Counted from the first letter of the stretch, positions 8,775 to 18,172 are shown. The stretch is 64,000 nt of DNA from Myroides marinus (GCF_900109075.1 NZ_FNYS01000002.1:62001-126000), one strand, 5' to 3'. Notes: generated by a model not told the origin, from the sequence alone. Numbers and translations are program-made.

Positions 8775-9350
8775 ATGTTTCAAATAGGAAAAACAATTGT
8801 ATCAGAAGATGTTCTTGAAAAAGAATTCGTGTGTAACCTTTCAGCTTGTAAAGGAGAGTGTTGTATTGATGGAGATGCAGGTGCTCCTGTAGAAGATAGC
8901 GAAGTAGAAATACTTAGATCTGTGTATGATAAAGTAAAACCTTTCTTACGTCCTGAAGGTATTGCTGCTATTGAAGAGCAAGGTACTTCAGTATATGGCG
9001 ATGACGATGAATATGAAACTCCACTAATCGAAGGAGGTGAATGTGCTTACGTTATATATGAGAATGAAATGGCATTATGTGGTATCGAAAAAGCATATAA
9101 TGAAGGACTTATTGATTGGAAAAAACCAATCTCTTGTCACCTATACCCAATTAGAATAAAAGAGTTTTCATCTTTCTCTGCTGTTAATTACCACAAATGG
9201 CATATCTGTAGTGATGCGTGTACATTAGGACAAGAGTTAAGCGTTCCTGTATACAAATTCTTAAAGGCACCTCTAATCCGTAAATATGGAGAAGATTGGT
9301 ATAAAGAACTTGAACTTGTAGCAGAGGAATGGAGTAAATCTAAAAGATAA
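8775..9350 (+). CDS. DUF3109 family cysteine-rich protein
   Basis: A 191-residue soluble protein. The N-terminal CNLSACKGECCIDGDAGAPV, GGECAYVIYENEMALCGIEKAY, SCHLYPIRI and HICSDAC carry the conserved cysteines of DUF3109, a family broadly related to cysteine-cluster proteins that bind zinc or iron-sulfur centres. Function is unknown; the cysteine pattern and full length suggest an intact metal-binding protein of the cytoplasm. Its stop is 3 bp from the stop of the convergent protease gene, with no obvious terminator between them. Confidence 0.85.
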   Translation: MFQIGKTIVSEDVLEKEFVCNLSACKGECCIDGDAGAPVEDSEVEILRSVYDKVKPFLRPEGIAAIEEQGTSVYGDDDEYETPLIEGGECAYVIYENEMALCGIEKAYNEGLIDWKKPISCHLYPIRIKEFSSFSAVNYHKWHICSDACTLGQELSVPVYKFLKAPLIRKYGEDWYKELELVAEEWSKSKR

Positions 9351-9353
9351 ACT

Positions 9354-9794
9354 CTACTGTATATAAAGTACTTGATTCTTATAGTCGATTATAGCATTGC
9401 CTTGTAATAGTATATCAGATCCTATGATACCATGTACAGTCTGCACTTTGTATTCTACTAAAGCTACATTGACATGAGTTAGATCAAGGATAACTAATCC
9501 AAATGATTTGTTATGCCATCTACTCATCTGCAGATGATTGTGAAAAGATACCTGAGTATGCATACCATTAGCTCCTGCACCAGAAGCTTTAGTCGTAGAA
9601 TGCTCAGGGATAATCTTAAAGTGATCGATATGACTAAAGTCAATACAACTATTCGACGCTCCTGTATCAATTATAAAATCACCTAGTACTCCATTTATCT
9701 TAGCCTTCACAAAAAGGTGGTTCGTTTTAGATATTTTAAACTTAATCTGTTTGTATCCTCCCTTTTTTAGTATTTCTTTCATGTTTTCCATCAA
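9354..9794 (-). CDS. Retropepsin-like aspartic protease domain protein
   Basis: A 146-residue protein with the single-lobed aspartic protease signature FIIDTGASNSCID (catalytic Asp in DTGAS, about residue 43) and a second hydrophobic motif GIIGSDILLQGNAIIDY typical of clan AA proteins, which work as dimers. No signal peptide is evident, so it is probably cytoplasmic; substrates are unknown. The start may be any of three nearby methionines (9794, 9791, 9782). Such short DTGAS proteins are common in Flavobacteriaceae. Confidence 0.8.
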   Translation of the reverse strand: MMENMKEILKKGGYKQIKFKISKTNHLFVKAKINGVLGDFIIDTGASNSCIDFSHIDHFKIIPEHSTTKASGAGANGMHTQVSFHNHLQMSRWHNKSFGLVILDLTHVNVALVEYKVQTVHGIIGSDILLQGNAIIDYKNQVLYIQ

Positions 9795-9824
9795 TCAAAT
9801 GTAGTTTTAATTCTTTTTAAAAGG

Positions 9825-9832
9825 TACTTTTG
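9825..9832 (+). promoter_or_regulatory. -7 box for tatD
   Basis: TACTTTTG matches TAnnTTTG, 37 nt before the ATG at 9870, inside the 75-bp divergent gap. Confidence 0.5.
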
Positions 9833-9869
9833 TACCAATAATTAAGCATTATTAGAAAATATAATTCAA

Positions 9870-10640
9870 ATGATTTTTACTGATACGCATACACACCTAT
9901 ATTCAGATGCTTTTGCAGATGATCGTAAAGAAACAATAAATCGTGCAATATCTAGTGGAGTTACGCGTTTTTTTATACCAGCTATTGATTCTAGTTATAC
10001 AGAGTCAATGTTCGAATTAGAAAGAGAATTTCCAGATAATATTTTTCTAATGATGGGGTTGCATCCTACAGATGTGAAACCAGAAACATATAAAATGGAA
10101 CTTGCTCTAGTAGAAAGCGAACTTGCTCGTAGAAAGTATTATGCAGTAGGAGAAATAGGAATAGATCTATATTGGGACAAAAGTACTTTAGCAATACAGC
10201 AAGAAGCTTTTCAGTATCAAATACAGTTGGCTAAGAAATATAATCTTCCAATCAACATCCACTGTAGAGATGCATTTGATGAAGTATTTGAAGTGCTAGA
10301 AAGAGAGAAAGGTGATAATCTAAGAGGTATCTTCCACTGTTTTACAGGAACAGAAGAACAAGCCTTAAAAGCTATCTCTTACAACCTAAAACTAGGTATA
10401 GGTGGTGTGGCTACATTTAAAAATGGTAAAATAGACCAATTTTTAAACAAAATACCACTTGAGCATATCGTATTAGAGACTGATTCTCCGTACCTTGCAC
10501 CTGTTCCTTATAGAGGAAAGAGAAATGAAAGTGCTTATATAGTAAATATTGCAGAAAAATTATCAGATATTTACGCGCTTCCTTTGGAAGAAATAGCAAA
10601 ACAAACAACAGCTAATTCAGTAGCTGTTTTTGGAATATAA
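9870..10640 (+). CDS. tatD: TatD family metal-dependent hydrolase
   Basis: A 256-residue TIM-barrel hydrolase of the TatD DNase family. Metal ligands are visible in order: DTHTHLYSDAF at the N-terminus, GEIGIDLYWD, NIHCRDAFDE, IFHCFTGT, and LETDSPYLAPVPYRGKRNE. The length is normal for the family. TatD proteins have metal-dependent 3'-5' exonuclease or deoxyribonuclease activity, with roles in DNA repair and RNA quality control. The acyltransferase and asparaginase genes follow on the same strand with small gaps, so they may be co-transcribed. Confidence 0.93.
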   Translation: MIFTDTHTHLYSDAFADDRKETINRAISSGVTRFFIPAIDSSYTESMFELEREFPDNIFLMMGLHPTDVKPETYKMELALVESELARRKYYAVGEIGIDLYWDKSTLAIQQEAFQYQIQLAKKYNLPINIHCRDAFDEVFEVLEREKGDNLRGIFHCFTGTEEQALKAISYNLKLGIGGVATFKNGKIDQFLNKIPLEHIVLETDSPYLAPVPYRGKRNESAYIVNIAEKLSDIYALPLEEIAKQTTANSVAVFGI

Positions 10641-10684
10641 CATAAGAAAACAACATAACTTGTTTATAATAACATATTACACTA

Positions 10685-11821
10685 ATGTCAAAGTTTGATT
10701 CTATACGCCACTACCACGATCACGAGGTAAACGAAGTCTTACAACAGATTTCTAAGCACCCAATGATAAAAGCGTTAATGGGATATACTTTTCCTAACAA
10801 AACTGAAGAACAGTGGATGGCTGCCTTAAAGGAAGTAAAGTCTATTCAGCAATTTCAAGATGACTTTGCCTATTATTCTATTCAACGAATTCTAGAAAAA
10901 AGTTCTAATGGATTAACTACTTCTGGATTTGACAAATTAGAAAAAGACACTGCTTATCTATACATATCTAATCACCGTGACATTCTTATGGATACTTCAC
11001 TTCTGAACGTAGCCCTTAAAGACAATGGATTGGTAATGACTGCTTCAGCAATTGGAGATAATCTAGTACAGAAATCTTTCTTACTTGCTCTTGCTAAAGT
11101 AAATAGAAACTTCTTAGTAAAACGTGGATTACCACCTAGAGAACTATTAGAGAGCTCTAAGCTAATGTCTGAGTATATACAACATCTTTTATTCGAAGAG
11201 AATAGATCAGTATGGATTGCTCAGCGAGAAGGCCGTACTAAAGATGGTAATGATGCCACGCATCAGGGTGTATTAAAGATGATTGGAATGGCTTCTGATG
11301 AAGCTGATCTAATGGACTACTTTAAAAAGGTAAAGATAGTTCCTGTATCTATCTCTTACGAATATGATCCTACAGATGCTATGAAGATGCCTCAATTATT
11401 AGCTAAAGCTAATGATGAAGTATATGTTAAAGACAAAAACGAAGACTTTATCAACTTATATAGTGGTATCATTGGCCAAAAAAGAGGTATCCACATCCAC
11501 GTAGGAGAACCATTAGCCAATGAGTTAGATACTATCAAAGAGACTTTTGATAAAACAAATAAACAAATGCAAGCAGTTGCCACAGAAATAGACAATATTA
11601 TTATCAAAAACTATTTCTTATGGCCTACTAATTATATCGCTTATGATATAATGCATGGTACAAATACTTTTGCAGATAAATACACTGAAAAAGAAAGACA
11701 ACTATTCGAAAGACGTCTAGAACTACGTGTAGATAAAGAGAATAAGATTGTTGTAGATGGTTTCTTAGCCATGTATGCTAATCCTGTTATCAATCAATTA
11801 AAGTTAAAAAATGAACAATAA
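10685..11821 (+). CDS. PlsC-like 1-acyl-glycerol-3-phosphate acyltransferase family protein
   Basis: A 378-residue protein with an acyltransferase core. The catalytic HxxxxD box appears as ISNHRDILMDTSLLN near residue 95, and VWIAQREGRTKDGND near residue 180 matches the second substrate-binding block (EGTRS-like). No long transmembrane helix stands out. The likely role is acyl transfer in phospholipid or other lipid synthesis; the acceptor is not certain because it is longer than classical PlsC (about 245). Its 3' end overlaps ansA by 11 bp. Confidence 0.8.
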   Translation: MSKFDSIRHYHDHEVNEVLQQISKHPMIKALMGYTFPNKTEEQWMAALKEVKSIQQFQDDFAYYSIQRILEKSSNGLTTSGFDKLEKDTAYLYISNHRDILMDTSLLNVALKDNGLVMTASAIGDNLVQKSFLLALAKVNRNFLVKRGLPPRELLESSKLMSEYIQHLLFEENRSVWIAQREGRTKDGNDATHQGVLKMIGMASDEADLMDYFKKVKIVPVSISYEYDPTDAMKMPQLLAKANDEVYVKDKNEDFINLYSGIIGQKRGIHIHVGEPLANELDTIKETFDKTNKQMQAVATEIDNIIIKNYFLWPTNYIAYDIMHGTNTFADKYTEKERQLFERRLELRVDKENKIVVDGFLAMYANPVINQLKLKNEQ

Positions 11822-12839
11822 ACCTGCTATCCTTCTAATCTATACTGGAGGTACTATCGGTATGGTTAAAGACTTTAAAACAGGTGCTTTGCGCGCTTTT
11901 AATTTCGACCAACTAGTAGAACGCATCCCTGAGCTACACATGTTAGATTGCTCTATAGAGACCTACTCATTTGAGACTCCTATAGACTCTTCAGATATGA
12001 ACCCAGACCATTGGGTGAAAATGGCACAAGTGATAGAGGATAACTATGAGCAGTTTGATGGATTCGTGATACTTCACGGTTCAGATACAATGTCATATTC
12101 AGCATCAGCACTAAGCTTTATGCTAGAGAACGTGCACAAGCCTGTTATCTTAACAGGTTCACAGTTACCTATTGGTGATTTGCGTACAGATGCAAAAGAA
12201 AACCTTATTACTGCTATACAAGTAGCAGCTATACAAGAGAACAATATACCTGTGATTCAGGAAGTATGTCTATACTTTGAGTATAAACTGTATAGAGGTA
12301 ATCGTACCTCTAAAGTTAGTGCCGAGTTATTTAATGCATTTACTTCGCCTAATATTCCACACTTAGCGGAATCAGGTGTTAATCTGCGCATTAACAAACC
12401 ATTGCTTAACTATGCTCAACCTCAATCACCATTCACGGTTCATAAACAGATGTCAACCAATGTAATGATTCTAAAAATGTTCCCTGGTATTCAGCAAAAC
12501 GTTTTAGAAGCTATCTTAAACATTAAAGACTTAGAAGGTATCGTATTAGAAACCTATGGAGCAGGTAATGCACCTACAGAGCCATGGTTCTTGACAACCC
12601 TAGGAGAAGCTATTAAGAAAGGACTTAAGGTAATCAATGTAACCCAATGCTCTAGTGGTAGTGTTCACATGGGTAAATATGAGACAAGTACAGAGCTAAA
12701 AGAGATAGGCGTTATCTCTGGTAAAGATATTACCACAGAAGCTGCCATCACTAAACTGATGTACTTACTTACTAAGACTGATTATTCAGACTTTAAAGTT
12801 GCTTTCGAAACTCCGATATGCGGAGAAATGGAAGAATAA
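11811..12839 (+). CDS. ansA: Type I L-asparaginase
   Basis: A 342-residue cytoplasmic asparaginase. Both catalytic threonine blocks are visible: LLIYTGGTIGMVKDF near the N-terminus and GFVILHGSDTMSYSASALSFML near residue 88. The lack of a signal peptide fits the low-affinity cytoplasmic type I enzyme, which hydrolyses asparagine to aspartate and ammonia. The start lies 11 bp inside the acyltransferase gene in another frame, implying translational coupling. A strong terminator follows. Confidence 0.93.
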   Translation: MNNKPAILLIYTGGTIGMVKDFKTGALRAFNFDQLVERIPELHMLDCSIETYSFETPIDSSDMNPDHWVKMAQVIEDNYEQFDGFVILHGSDTMSYSASALSFMLENVHKPVILTGSQLPIGDLRTDAKENLITAIQVAAIQENNIPVIQEVCLYFEYKLYRGNRTSKVSAELFNAFTSPNIPHLAESGVNLRINKPLLNYAQPQSPFTVHKQMSTNVMILKMFPGIQQNVLEAILNIKDLEGIVLETYGAGNAPTEPWFLTTLGEAIKKGLKVINVTQCSSGSVHMGKYETSTELKEIGVISGKDITTEAAITKLMYLLTKTDYSDFKVAFETPICGEMEE

Positions 12840-12858
12840 AATAACACAAGATAAAAAC

Positions 12859-12887
12859 AAAGCTCTTAGATATTATCTAAGAGCTTT
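12859..12887 (+). terminator. Intrinsic terminator after ansA
   Basis: Inverted repeat with 14-nt arms AAAGCTCTTAGATA and complement, followed by TTTATTTTA. It ends the tatD-acyltransferase-ansA transcript. Confidence 0.85.
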
Positions 12888-12896
12888 TATTTTAGA

Positions 12897-13013
12897 TTAC
12901 TTAAGGCCATCTAATACACCTTGCATAAATCTATCAGAATGATTAATCAGATAGATCATAATGTATAATCCAAAAGCGACTGCAACTGGAATACTTACTA
13001 ATCTTTTCTTCAT
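12897..13013 (-). CDS. Putative 38-residue membrane peptide
   Basis: A short ORF, MKKRLVSIPVAVAFGLYIMI at the N-terminus and ending DRFMQGVLDGLK. The basic N-terminus is followed by one hydrophobic helix (about residues 5-23) and a polar tail, so the peptide would be a single-span inner-membrane protein. It lies directly after the ansA terminator, on the opposite strand. The clean hydrophobic/charged layout is more protein-like than chance, but no homologue can be named, and a chance ORF of this size is possible. Confidence 0.45.
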   Translation of the reverse strand: MKKRLVSIPVAVAFGLYIMIYLINHSDRFMQGVLDGLK

Positions 13014-13326
13014 AAGTATATAAATTTTAATTAAACTCCAATCTTATTATTTCTTCTAACCACAGATTAAGCCATAGACTCATGAGAACTAACTCTCACT
13101 ATTAAGCTACTTTATCATCTTGTTTAAAGCTACTTATATTATTTCAATATGTCAAAGAACGTGTGAGAATTAATCTCTTCACAAAACTACCATTCCTATG
13201 AACACCAGTTTTTCTCTTTGACTATATTAACCATTATTGACTACATCTGCTCTAATATGATAGCAACTATAGGGACGCTTAGTAACTAATTATTTCTCTC
13301 TGTTTCTATATCCATAATTTACATAC
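13014..13326. other. Intergenic region without recognised features
   Basis: About 310 bp of AT-rich sequence. I see no ORF, hairpin or repeat that I would defend; it may hold the promoter of the 38-codon ORF near its left end. Confidence 0.4.
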
Positions 13327-14139
13327 TTATTCTCTTACTCCATTCTTATAAGTTTCCTCTTTCTTCACCTCTCCTCTAGAAGTCCATTCTGTCCATTTAC
13401 CATCTTTTTGGCCATTTAGATACTTTCCTTTAGCTTTAAGCTTTTTAGAGTCAGCCCATTCTTCAGTATAGTCTCCATCTTTATTCCCTTTATCATTGTA
13501 ATTACAAGTGATAAAGTAATCACCAATATTAGATGAGATTAGAGAGCGTTCTTTACCAATTTGTTTACCATTTACGAATGTACGCTCATACTTCATCTTG
13601 CCTTCGTTTGTAAAAGCCTTAGATACACCATCCTCTTTACCTTGTTTGAAGTTTCGTTCTTGCTCCACCTGACCACTTGTATAGTACGTCACACGCTTCG
13701 TCATACTATCATCAGCATATACTTCCATCTCACGTTTGTTCCCATTACTACTAAAATATATCCATTCCCCATGCTTCTTACCCATCTTCATATTCCCTTC
13801 ATACTCAGCCTTACCCGTTGCGACGAAGTAAGCTTCTTGTTTGCCATCCATATACCCATTCTTAAAGTTCAGAGACTCTTTCAGCTTATTCTTGTCATAG
13901 TACTCCCACTTTCCATTTAGCAGACCATCTTTTAAGTCCACATCTATATACTGCTCAGTCACCCCATTGATGATTCGCATCTTTCCATTAAGAGATTTAT
14001 TCGGACTCTTTACATCTTTCACATAACGCTGTCCGTCTCCTAGATTAACAATATTAATATCTGTAAAGTCAATTTTAGTCTGTGCAGTCATTGTTAATCC
14101 AGATAACATTAGTCCTAATAACAGTGTAATTTTCTTCAT
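13327..14139 (-). CDS. MORN-repeat (YwqK-type) secreted protein
   Basis: About 270 residues, starting at MKKITLLLGLMLSGLTMTAQ, a signal peptide; an upstream ATG at 14169 only adds a non-signal extension. The body is a run of MORN-2-like repeats of the form G.....YY..G....E..F..GK.DG (for example LLNGKWEYYDKNKLKESLNF, KKHGEWIYFSSNGNKREMEV, KDGKWTEWTSRGEVKKEETY). Proteins with this repeat are often named YwqK-family antitoxins, but no toxin gene is adjacent, so that label should not be read as function. It is probably a periplasmic or surface scaffold. Confidence 0.75.
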   Translation of the reverse strand: MKKITLLLGLMLSGLTMTAQTKIDFTDINIVNLGDGQRYVKDVKSPNKSLNGKMRIINGVTEQYIDVDLKDGLLNGKWEYYDKNKLKESLNFKNGYMDGKQEAYFVATGKAEYEGNMKMGKKHGEWIYFSSNGNKREMEVYADDSMTKRVTYYTSGQVEQERNFKQGKEDGVSKAFTNEGKMKYERTFVNGKQIGKERSLISSNIGDYFITCNYNDKGNKDGDYTEEWADSKKLKAKGKYLNGQKDGKWTEWTSRGEVKKEETYKNGVRE

Positions 14140-14251
14140 ATTTATAGCTTTTATATTTTTTGTTATCATTAAAATTAAACATAAATAATTAATAATCAGT
14201 AACTAAAAAAGATACTTATACTAAACGACAAGTAGTTTAGTAGTAAAAAAT

Positions 14252-14281
14252 TAACCCTCTAGTCATATGACTAGAGGGTTA
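14252..14281 (-). terminator. 30-bp perfect palindrome, probable terminator of the DUF4374 gene
   Basis: Perfect inverted repeat with 15-nt arms (TAACCCTCTAGTCAT and complement) and no spacer. Read on the minus strand it is followed by AATTTTTTA. It lies 80 bp after the stop at 14363, and on the plus strand lacks a good T-run. Confidence 0.7.
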
Positions 14282-14362
14282 CATAGCAATACACTTATCT
14301 TGCAGCGAATTAACTTCTCTACAAACCTTCCTCAATTATGATTATGTATCTTTTAAGCCTAA

Positions 14363-15694
14363 TTAAAAATAAACGCCTATATAATATTGGTCAGCACCAG
14401 ATGTTATAGCCGCCCCTACTTTACCATCTTTAGCAGTCGAGTTGATATCAAACATATAGATATTCCCTTTACCAGATATAGGAGCTAAAGCAATATAGAA
14501 TACACCATTCTTAACAGCTGATGTCTGATACTGAGTCAACCATAAACCTTTAGGCACATTAAGATCTACAGCAGTATTCGTGTTAAGATCTATACGAGCT
14601 AATCCCCATGGGCTAGAATAAGTAGGTTGTCCATCCTTATCAACACCTATTTGTATCCCTTGCTCATTTAATCTCTCATAAGGCATATATCCTATCCCAT
14701 TAGCAGCATAAAACCAACCGTTACTAGAGACATCTTTACCACCTAGAGCTAGTCCTAAATCAAAGATAGACCCTGTGTCAAACTTATCATTTACGATTTT
14801 GATTACTTTAGTCTGTCCTTTATTCCCTTCTTTATTATTAACCATTACTAACACCTCTCCTCTTTCATTTTTATAAAGCGTAGGTGTTCTATATCCATTT
14901 GTATCCCCCTGTACTTTATCTGTAAACAGCACTTTAGGTTTAGTCAAGTCATTTTGATTAAACACTAATACAGCAGTATAATTAGACGACTCATTCTTTC
15001 CTGTCTTAGCATTATACTTTCTAAATCCTGCACCATAATACAGCTTACCATTAGATACTACAGGAGCATCTATACGCCAGATATGATACCCTTCTTTCTC
15101 TAATTTCTCATCTAAGCGAATATCTATCTTAGATTGGTATCCAGGTTTAATAGACATAGTTTTCAAATCAAAAAGACCAATACTTGCAGTCATTTCATTA
15201 CGGATATAATCCCCTTTATCCCCTTGTGTGAATAATGGCTTCGAAGTAATATAATGCACAGATCCTAGTTCATCACTAATCTTAGTAAATCTACCTGTCT
15301 TAGTTCCTAATGGTTTAGACGAATCAATTTCTCCTATTTTCACATAGTTCTGTCCACCTTTATACTCATACTTTGCTAAGTCTCCTACTGTATAATTAAG
15401 ATTATATACGTATTTACCATCACTAGACATAAAGATTCTAGCTGTTCTAGATGAAGGCAATTGATACCCTTTACCCGAAAAAGAGATTTCTCCTTTAGAT
15501 ATATCGTTTAACCCTTGTAAATACACTGCTGACTGTGATCCTGACCCACTAGCATAAGCTACCTGAAAATCTCTATCTACTTTAATAGGAGGTGTTACAG
15601 GTCCATCTTTATCATCTGAAGAACACCCTACTGTACTGAACAATAAGGCAGTAATGAATGCAGCACCAGTCAGTGCACGAAAATTAAGTTTCAT
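14363..15694 (-). CDS. DUF4374 lipoprotein of a TonB uptake locus
   Basis: A 443-residue lipoprotein: the signal peptide ends in a lipobox, LLFSTVGCSS, with Cys near residue 24. The body has repeated beta-propeller-like elements (YLQGLNDISKGEISF, GKYVYNLNYTVGDLAKYEY, NGKLYYGAGFRKYNAKTGK), matching DUF4374. DUF4374 genes are usually next to TonB-dependent receptors, often for siderophores. Here it starts 12 bp after the receptor gene and is clearly in its operon. The likely role is ligand handling at the outer membrane; the ligand is unknown. Confidence 0.85.
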   Translation of the reverse strand: MKLNFRALTGAAFITALLFSTVGCSSDDKDGPVTPPIKVDRDFQVAYASGSGSQSAVYLQGLNDISKGEISFSGKGYQLPSSRTARIFMSSDGKYVYNLNYTVGDLAKYEYKGGQNYVKIGEIDSSKPLGTKTGRFTKISDELGSVHYITSKPLFTQGDKGDYIRNEMTASIGLFDLKTMSIKPGYQSKIDIRLDEKLEKEGYHIWRIDAPVVSNGKLYYGAGFRKYNAKTGKNESSNYTAVLVFNQNDLTKPKVLFTDKVQGDTNGYRTPTLYKNERGEVLVMVNNKEGNKGQTKVIKIVNDKFDTGSIFDLGLALGGKDVSSNGWFYAANGIGYMPYERLNEQGIQIGVDKDGQPTYSSPWGLARIDLNTNTAVDLNVPKGLWLTQYQTSAVKNGVFYIALAPISGKGNIYMFDINSTAKDGKVGAAITSGADQYYIGVYF

Positions 15695-15706
15695 AGTTAT
15701 TTAGTA

Positions 15707-18118
15707 TTAATTAAAAAATGAATGTGTTACTTTGACATAGAATGCTCTACCAGGTTTTTGCAACCCGAAATTGTCATATATATGTTGATTAAATATGTTT
15801 TTAGCATCAAAGCTTATCGTAGTCTTCTTGTTGTGCAACTGATACATCGCACCTATATCATTAGGATATTGAGCAGGGATAATATCTAATCCCGCACCTC
15901 CTACATTCTTCCAGTTTCTATGGAACTCCTCAACATAATACACATTGTAATACACATTTAGAGAGTTCCCCTTTTTGAATAAATCTTTAAATGTATAACT
16001 CAGGTTAGCATTTAGTTTTAATGAAGGCTCATTTCTAATCTGTGTGCGATAGAACGGATACGGCTCTCCTCTTTTATTAAACTCAGTATTAAACAATACA
16101 TCAAATTTAGACACCGTAAAATTGAACATCAGCCTTTCTCTAAACGAATAATTCAACTCCACATCTATTCCTCTACTTAATACGTTTTCTAAGTTTTCGT
16201 ACTTAGCATACTCTCCCCTAGAGTCATCAGGTATTAAGCGAATCATATCTTTAGTATCTCTATAAAAATAAGTTGCATTAACACTCAGCACATGATCTCC
16301 TAATCTAAACGGACCAGCATTAAAACCAATATTGACATTAGTACTCTTCTCTGGTTCTAATAAAATAGCAGACAACAAATTCTCTGAACTATTACCAAAC
16401 AGCTCCTCTTCTGCTGGCATACGGATAGCTTTCTCATACGAAGTCAATAAGTAAAAACTATCCCAAACTCTATATGACAGCGACAATCCATACCCATCAA
16501 ACTTCTTAGTAATCACAGACTGATTAATCTTATAGTTATCCTTATCTATACGTTCTGGTTCATTAGAAGTCGCTTTTTGATTATAATTCTTATAGAACAG
16601 ATTAGTACGAAGTCTTTCTTTAAATGAGATATTCTCATAAGAGATTGATAAGATATCCTTCTGTAAATCTCGAGTATTGATTAGACTTTGCACCACAGGA
16701 TGTTCTTTCGGGTCAGTGACACTTCGTTTAAACGTATTGTGAAAGTAGTTAACGTGAAGTATATTATTTTTTATAAACTCATACGAAAGATTAGCACGTA
16801 GAGCAAAGCTTTTATCTAAGTCTTTACGCATACTCTGCTTATCACCTACCTCAGCCTTACCATTGTGATAAATAATATTACCATCCTTATCATAAGTAGG
16901 TTTTCCACTCCAGTCATACATAATTCCTACAGTATCTATGACCTGTCTAGTGTAGTTACCGTAGCTAGCATCCACTTTAAACTGTAATCCATCTACTAAG
17001 AAATCCTTCTTATCATAGTTAAGAGCTATCATCTCTGAGTTTCTTCTACTATGTCTATCACCATACACCTTCTCCATCGTACTACCGTGTTGTTGTTCCT
17101 TATATCCCTTTGACAACACAGTCCCTATAAAAAACTTATCTGCCCACTTCACATCAGTAAATCCTACATTGACTTGCGTACCATAAGATTCATACGCATC
17201 ATTAAATCGCTTAGCCCCTTTAGTCAGATAAGTGATATTACCCTCAGCATCAGATGTTCTAATCATAGGACCATAGACGCGATAATTATTATCGCTATAA
17301 TTATAGAATGCCGTACCATTAACAGTTAATCCATTATCAGCTCTATAACTCCCATTCACATTATATTGATTAGTATTAAAAGAACCATAACTACCCGATA
17401 CATTAAGGCTACTTGTGCGTTTCTGTTTAAGAACAATGTTTATAGCACCACCTAAAGCATCCTGAGACAGATATGCTGGTACTACCCCTTTATACACTTC
17501 TATACGTTCTATCGATGCAGGAGGAATACTATTAATAGAAAAAGCAGATCCAAAATTCTCAGCTGGCACACCATCTATAAAGATGCGTACAGACCTACCT
17601 GATAATCCATTGATATTATAGCTTACCTTAGATCCTAGGCCTCCATCCTGGCGTATCTTTACCCCTGCACTTCTATCTAATAGTTCATTAGTCTGTACAG
17701 ACTGATATGCTGCGTTATCGATACTGATTACATTCATAGCATAACCAGTGCGTTCTAGTTGTTGCTTTTTATTTTGAATAACGATATCTATGTTATCTAA
17801 TACTTTGTGTTGCCCTTCCACCTTAAGCTCGAAGTACACATTAGCCTTACTCACCTCAATCGTTTTAAAGTCACTAAAGTTGTTATAAGAATACACAATA
17901 GTATAATGACCATGAGGAACATTCATAAAAGTATAACTACCGTCCACCCCACTTTTGACCTCTGTATTATACTCTCCATTAGAAGATACTAACCCTATCT
18001 CTACATTAGATAACGTCTTATTATCCTCAGATAGCACTACCCCATTTACATTCACCACCTGTCCGTAACTAACTGTAGTAATGAATATTACCAACAGTAT
18101 CATTCGTTTAAAAAACAT
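15707..18118 (-). CDS. TonB-dependent receptor (siderophore-type locus with DUF4374)
   Basis: An 803-residue outer-membrane receptor with signal peptide, an N-terminal carboxypeptidase-regulatory-like domain (about residues 20-95), a plug (about 115-235: LDRSAGVKIRQDGGLGSKVS, NGLSGRSVRIFIDGVPAE, VYKGVVPAYLSQDALGGAIN) and a barrel ending AFYVKVTHSFFN. It should import a ligand with TonB/ExbBD energy. The downstream DUF4374 lipoprotein points to a siderophore or related chelate by neighbourhood. A well-formed promoter lies just upstream; no classical Fur box was confidently seen. Confidence 0.93.
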   Translation of the reverse strand: MFFKRMILLVIFITTVSYGQVVNVNGVVLSEDNKTLSNVEIGLVSSNGEYNTEVKSGVDGSYTFMNVPHGHYTIVYSYNNFSDFKTIEVSKANVYFELKVEGQHKVLDNIDIVIQNKKQQLERTGYAMNVISIDNAAYQSVQTNELLDRSAGVKIRQDGGLGSKVSYNINGLSGRSVRIFIDGVPAENFGSAFSINSIPPASIERIEVYKGVVPAYLSQDALGGAINIVLKQKRTSSLNVSGSYGSFNTNQYNVNGSYRADNGLTVNGTAFYNYSDNNYRVYGPMIRTSDAEGNITYLTKGAKRFNDAYESYGTQVNVGFTDVKWADKFFIGTVLSKGYKEQQHGSTMEKVYGDRHSRRNSEMIALNYDKKDFLVDGLQFKVDASYGNYTRQVIDTVGIMYDWSGKPTYDKDGNIIYHNGKAEVGDKQSMRKDLDKSFALRANLSYEFIKNNILHVNYFHNTFKRSVTDPKEHPVVQSLINTRDLQKDILSISYENISFKERLRTNLFYKNYNQKATSNEPERIDKDNYKINQSVITKKFDGYGLSLSYRVWDSFYLLTSYEKAIRMPAEEELFGNSSENLLSAILLEPEKSTNVNIGFNAGPFRLGDHVLSVNATYFYRDTKDMIRLIPDDSRGEYAKYENLENVLSRGIDVELNYSFRERLMFNFTVSKFDVLFNTEFNKRGEPYPFYRTQIRNEPSLKLNANLSYTFKDLFKKGNSLNVYYNVYYVEEFHRNWKNVGGAGLDIIPAQYPNDIGAMYQLHNKKTTISFDAKNIFNQHIYDNFGLQKPGRAFYVKVTHSFFN

Positions 18119-18140
18119 ACTTATAACTTTTTTTCCTAGA

Positions 18141-18172
18141 CAAACGTAAATCTTATTTAGAACCGTTACAAA
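18141..18172 (-). promoter_or_regulatory. Promoter of the TonB receptor/DUF4374 operon
   Basis: On the minus strand TTTG (18169-18172) and TACGTTTG (18141-18148) match both Bacteroidota boxes with a 20-nt spacer. The -7 box is 22 nt from the start codon. It is among the best-formed promoters in the window. Confidence 0.75.

Noticed and set aside
13561..13920. 119-codon plus-strand ORF
   Set aside because: It is antisense to the MORN-repeat gene; its hydrophobic composition results from the complement of repeat codons.
13327..14139. YwqK-type protein as part of a toxin-antitoxin system
   Set aside because: No toxin gene is next to it, the protein has a signal peptide and MORN-like repeats, and the family label alone does not show antitoxin function.
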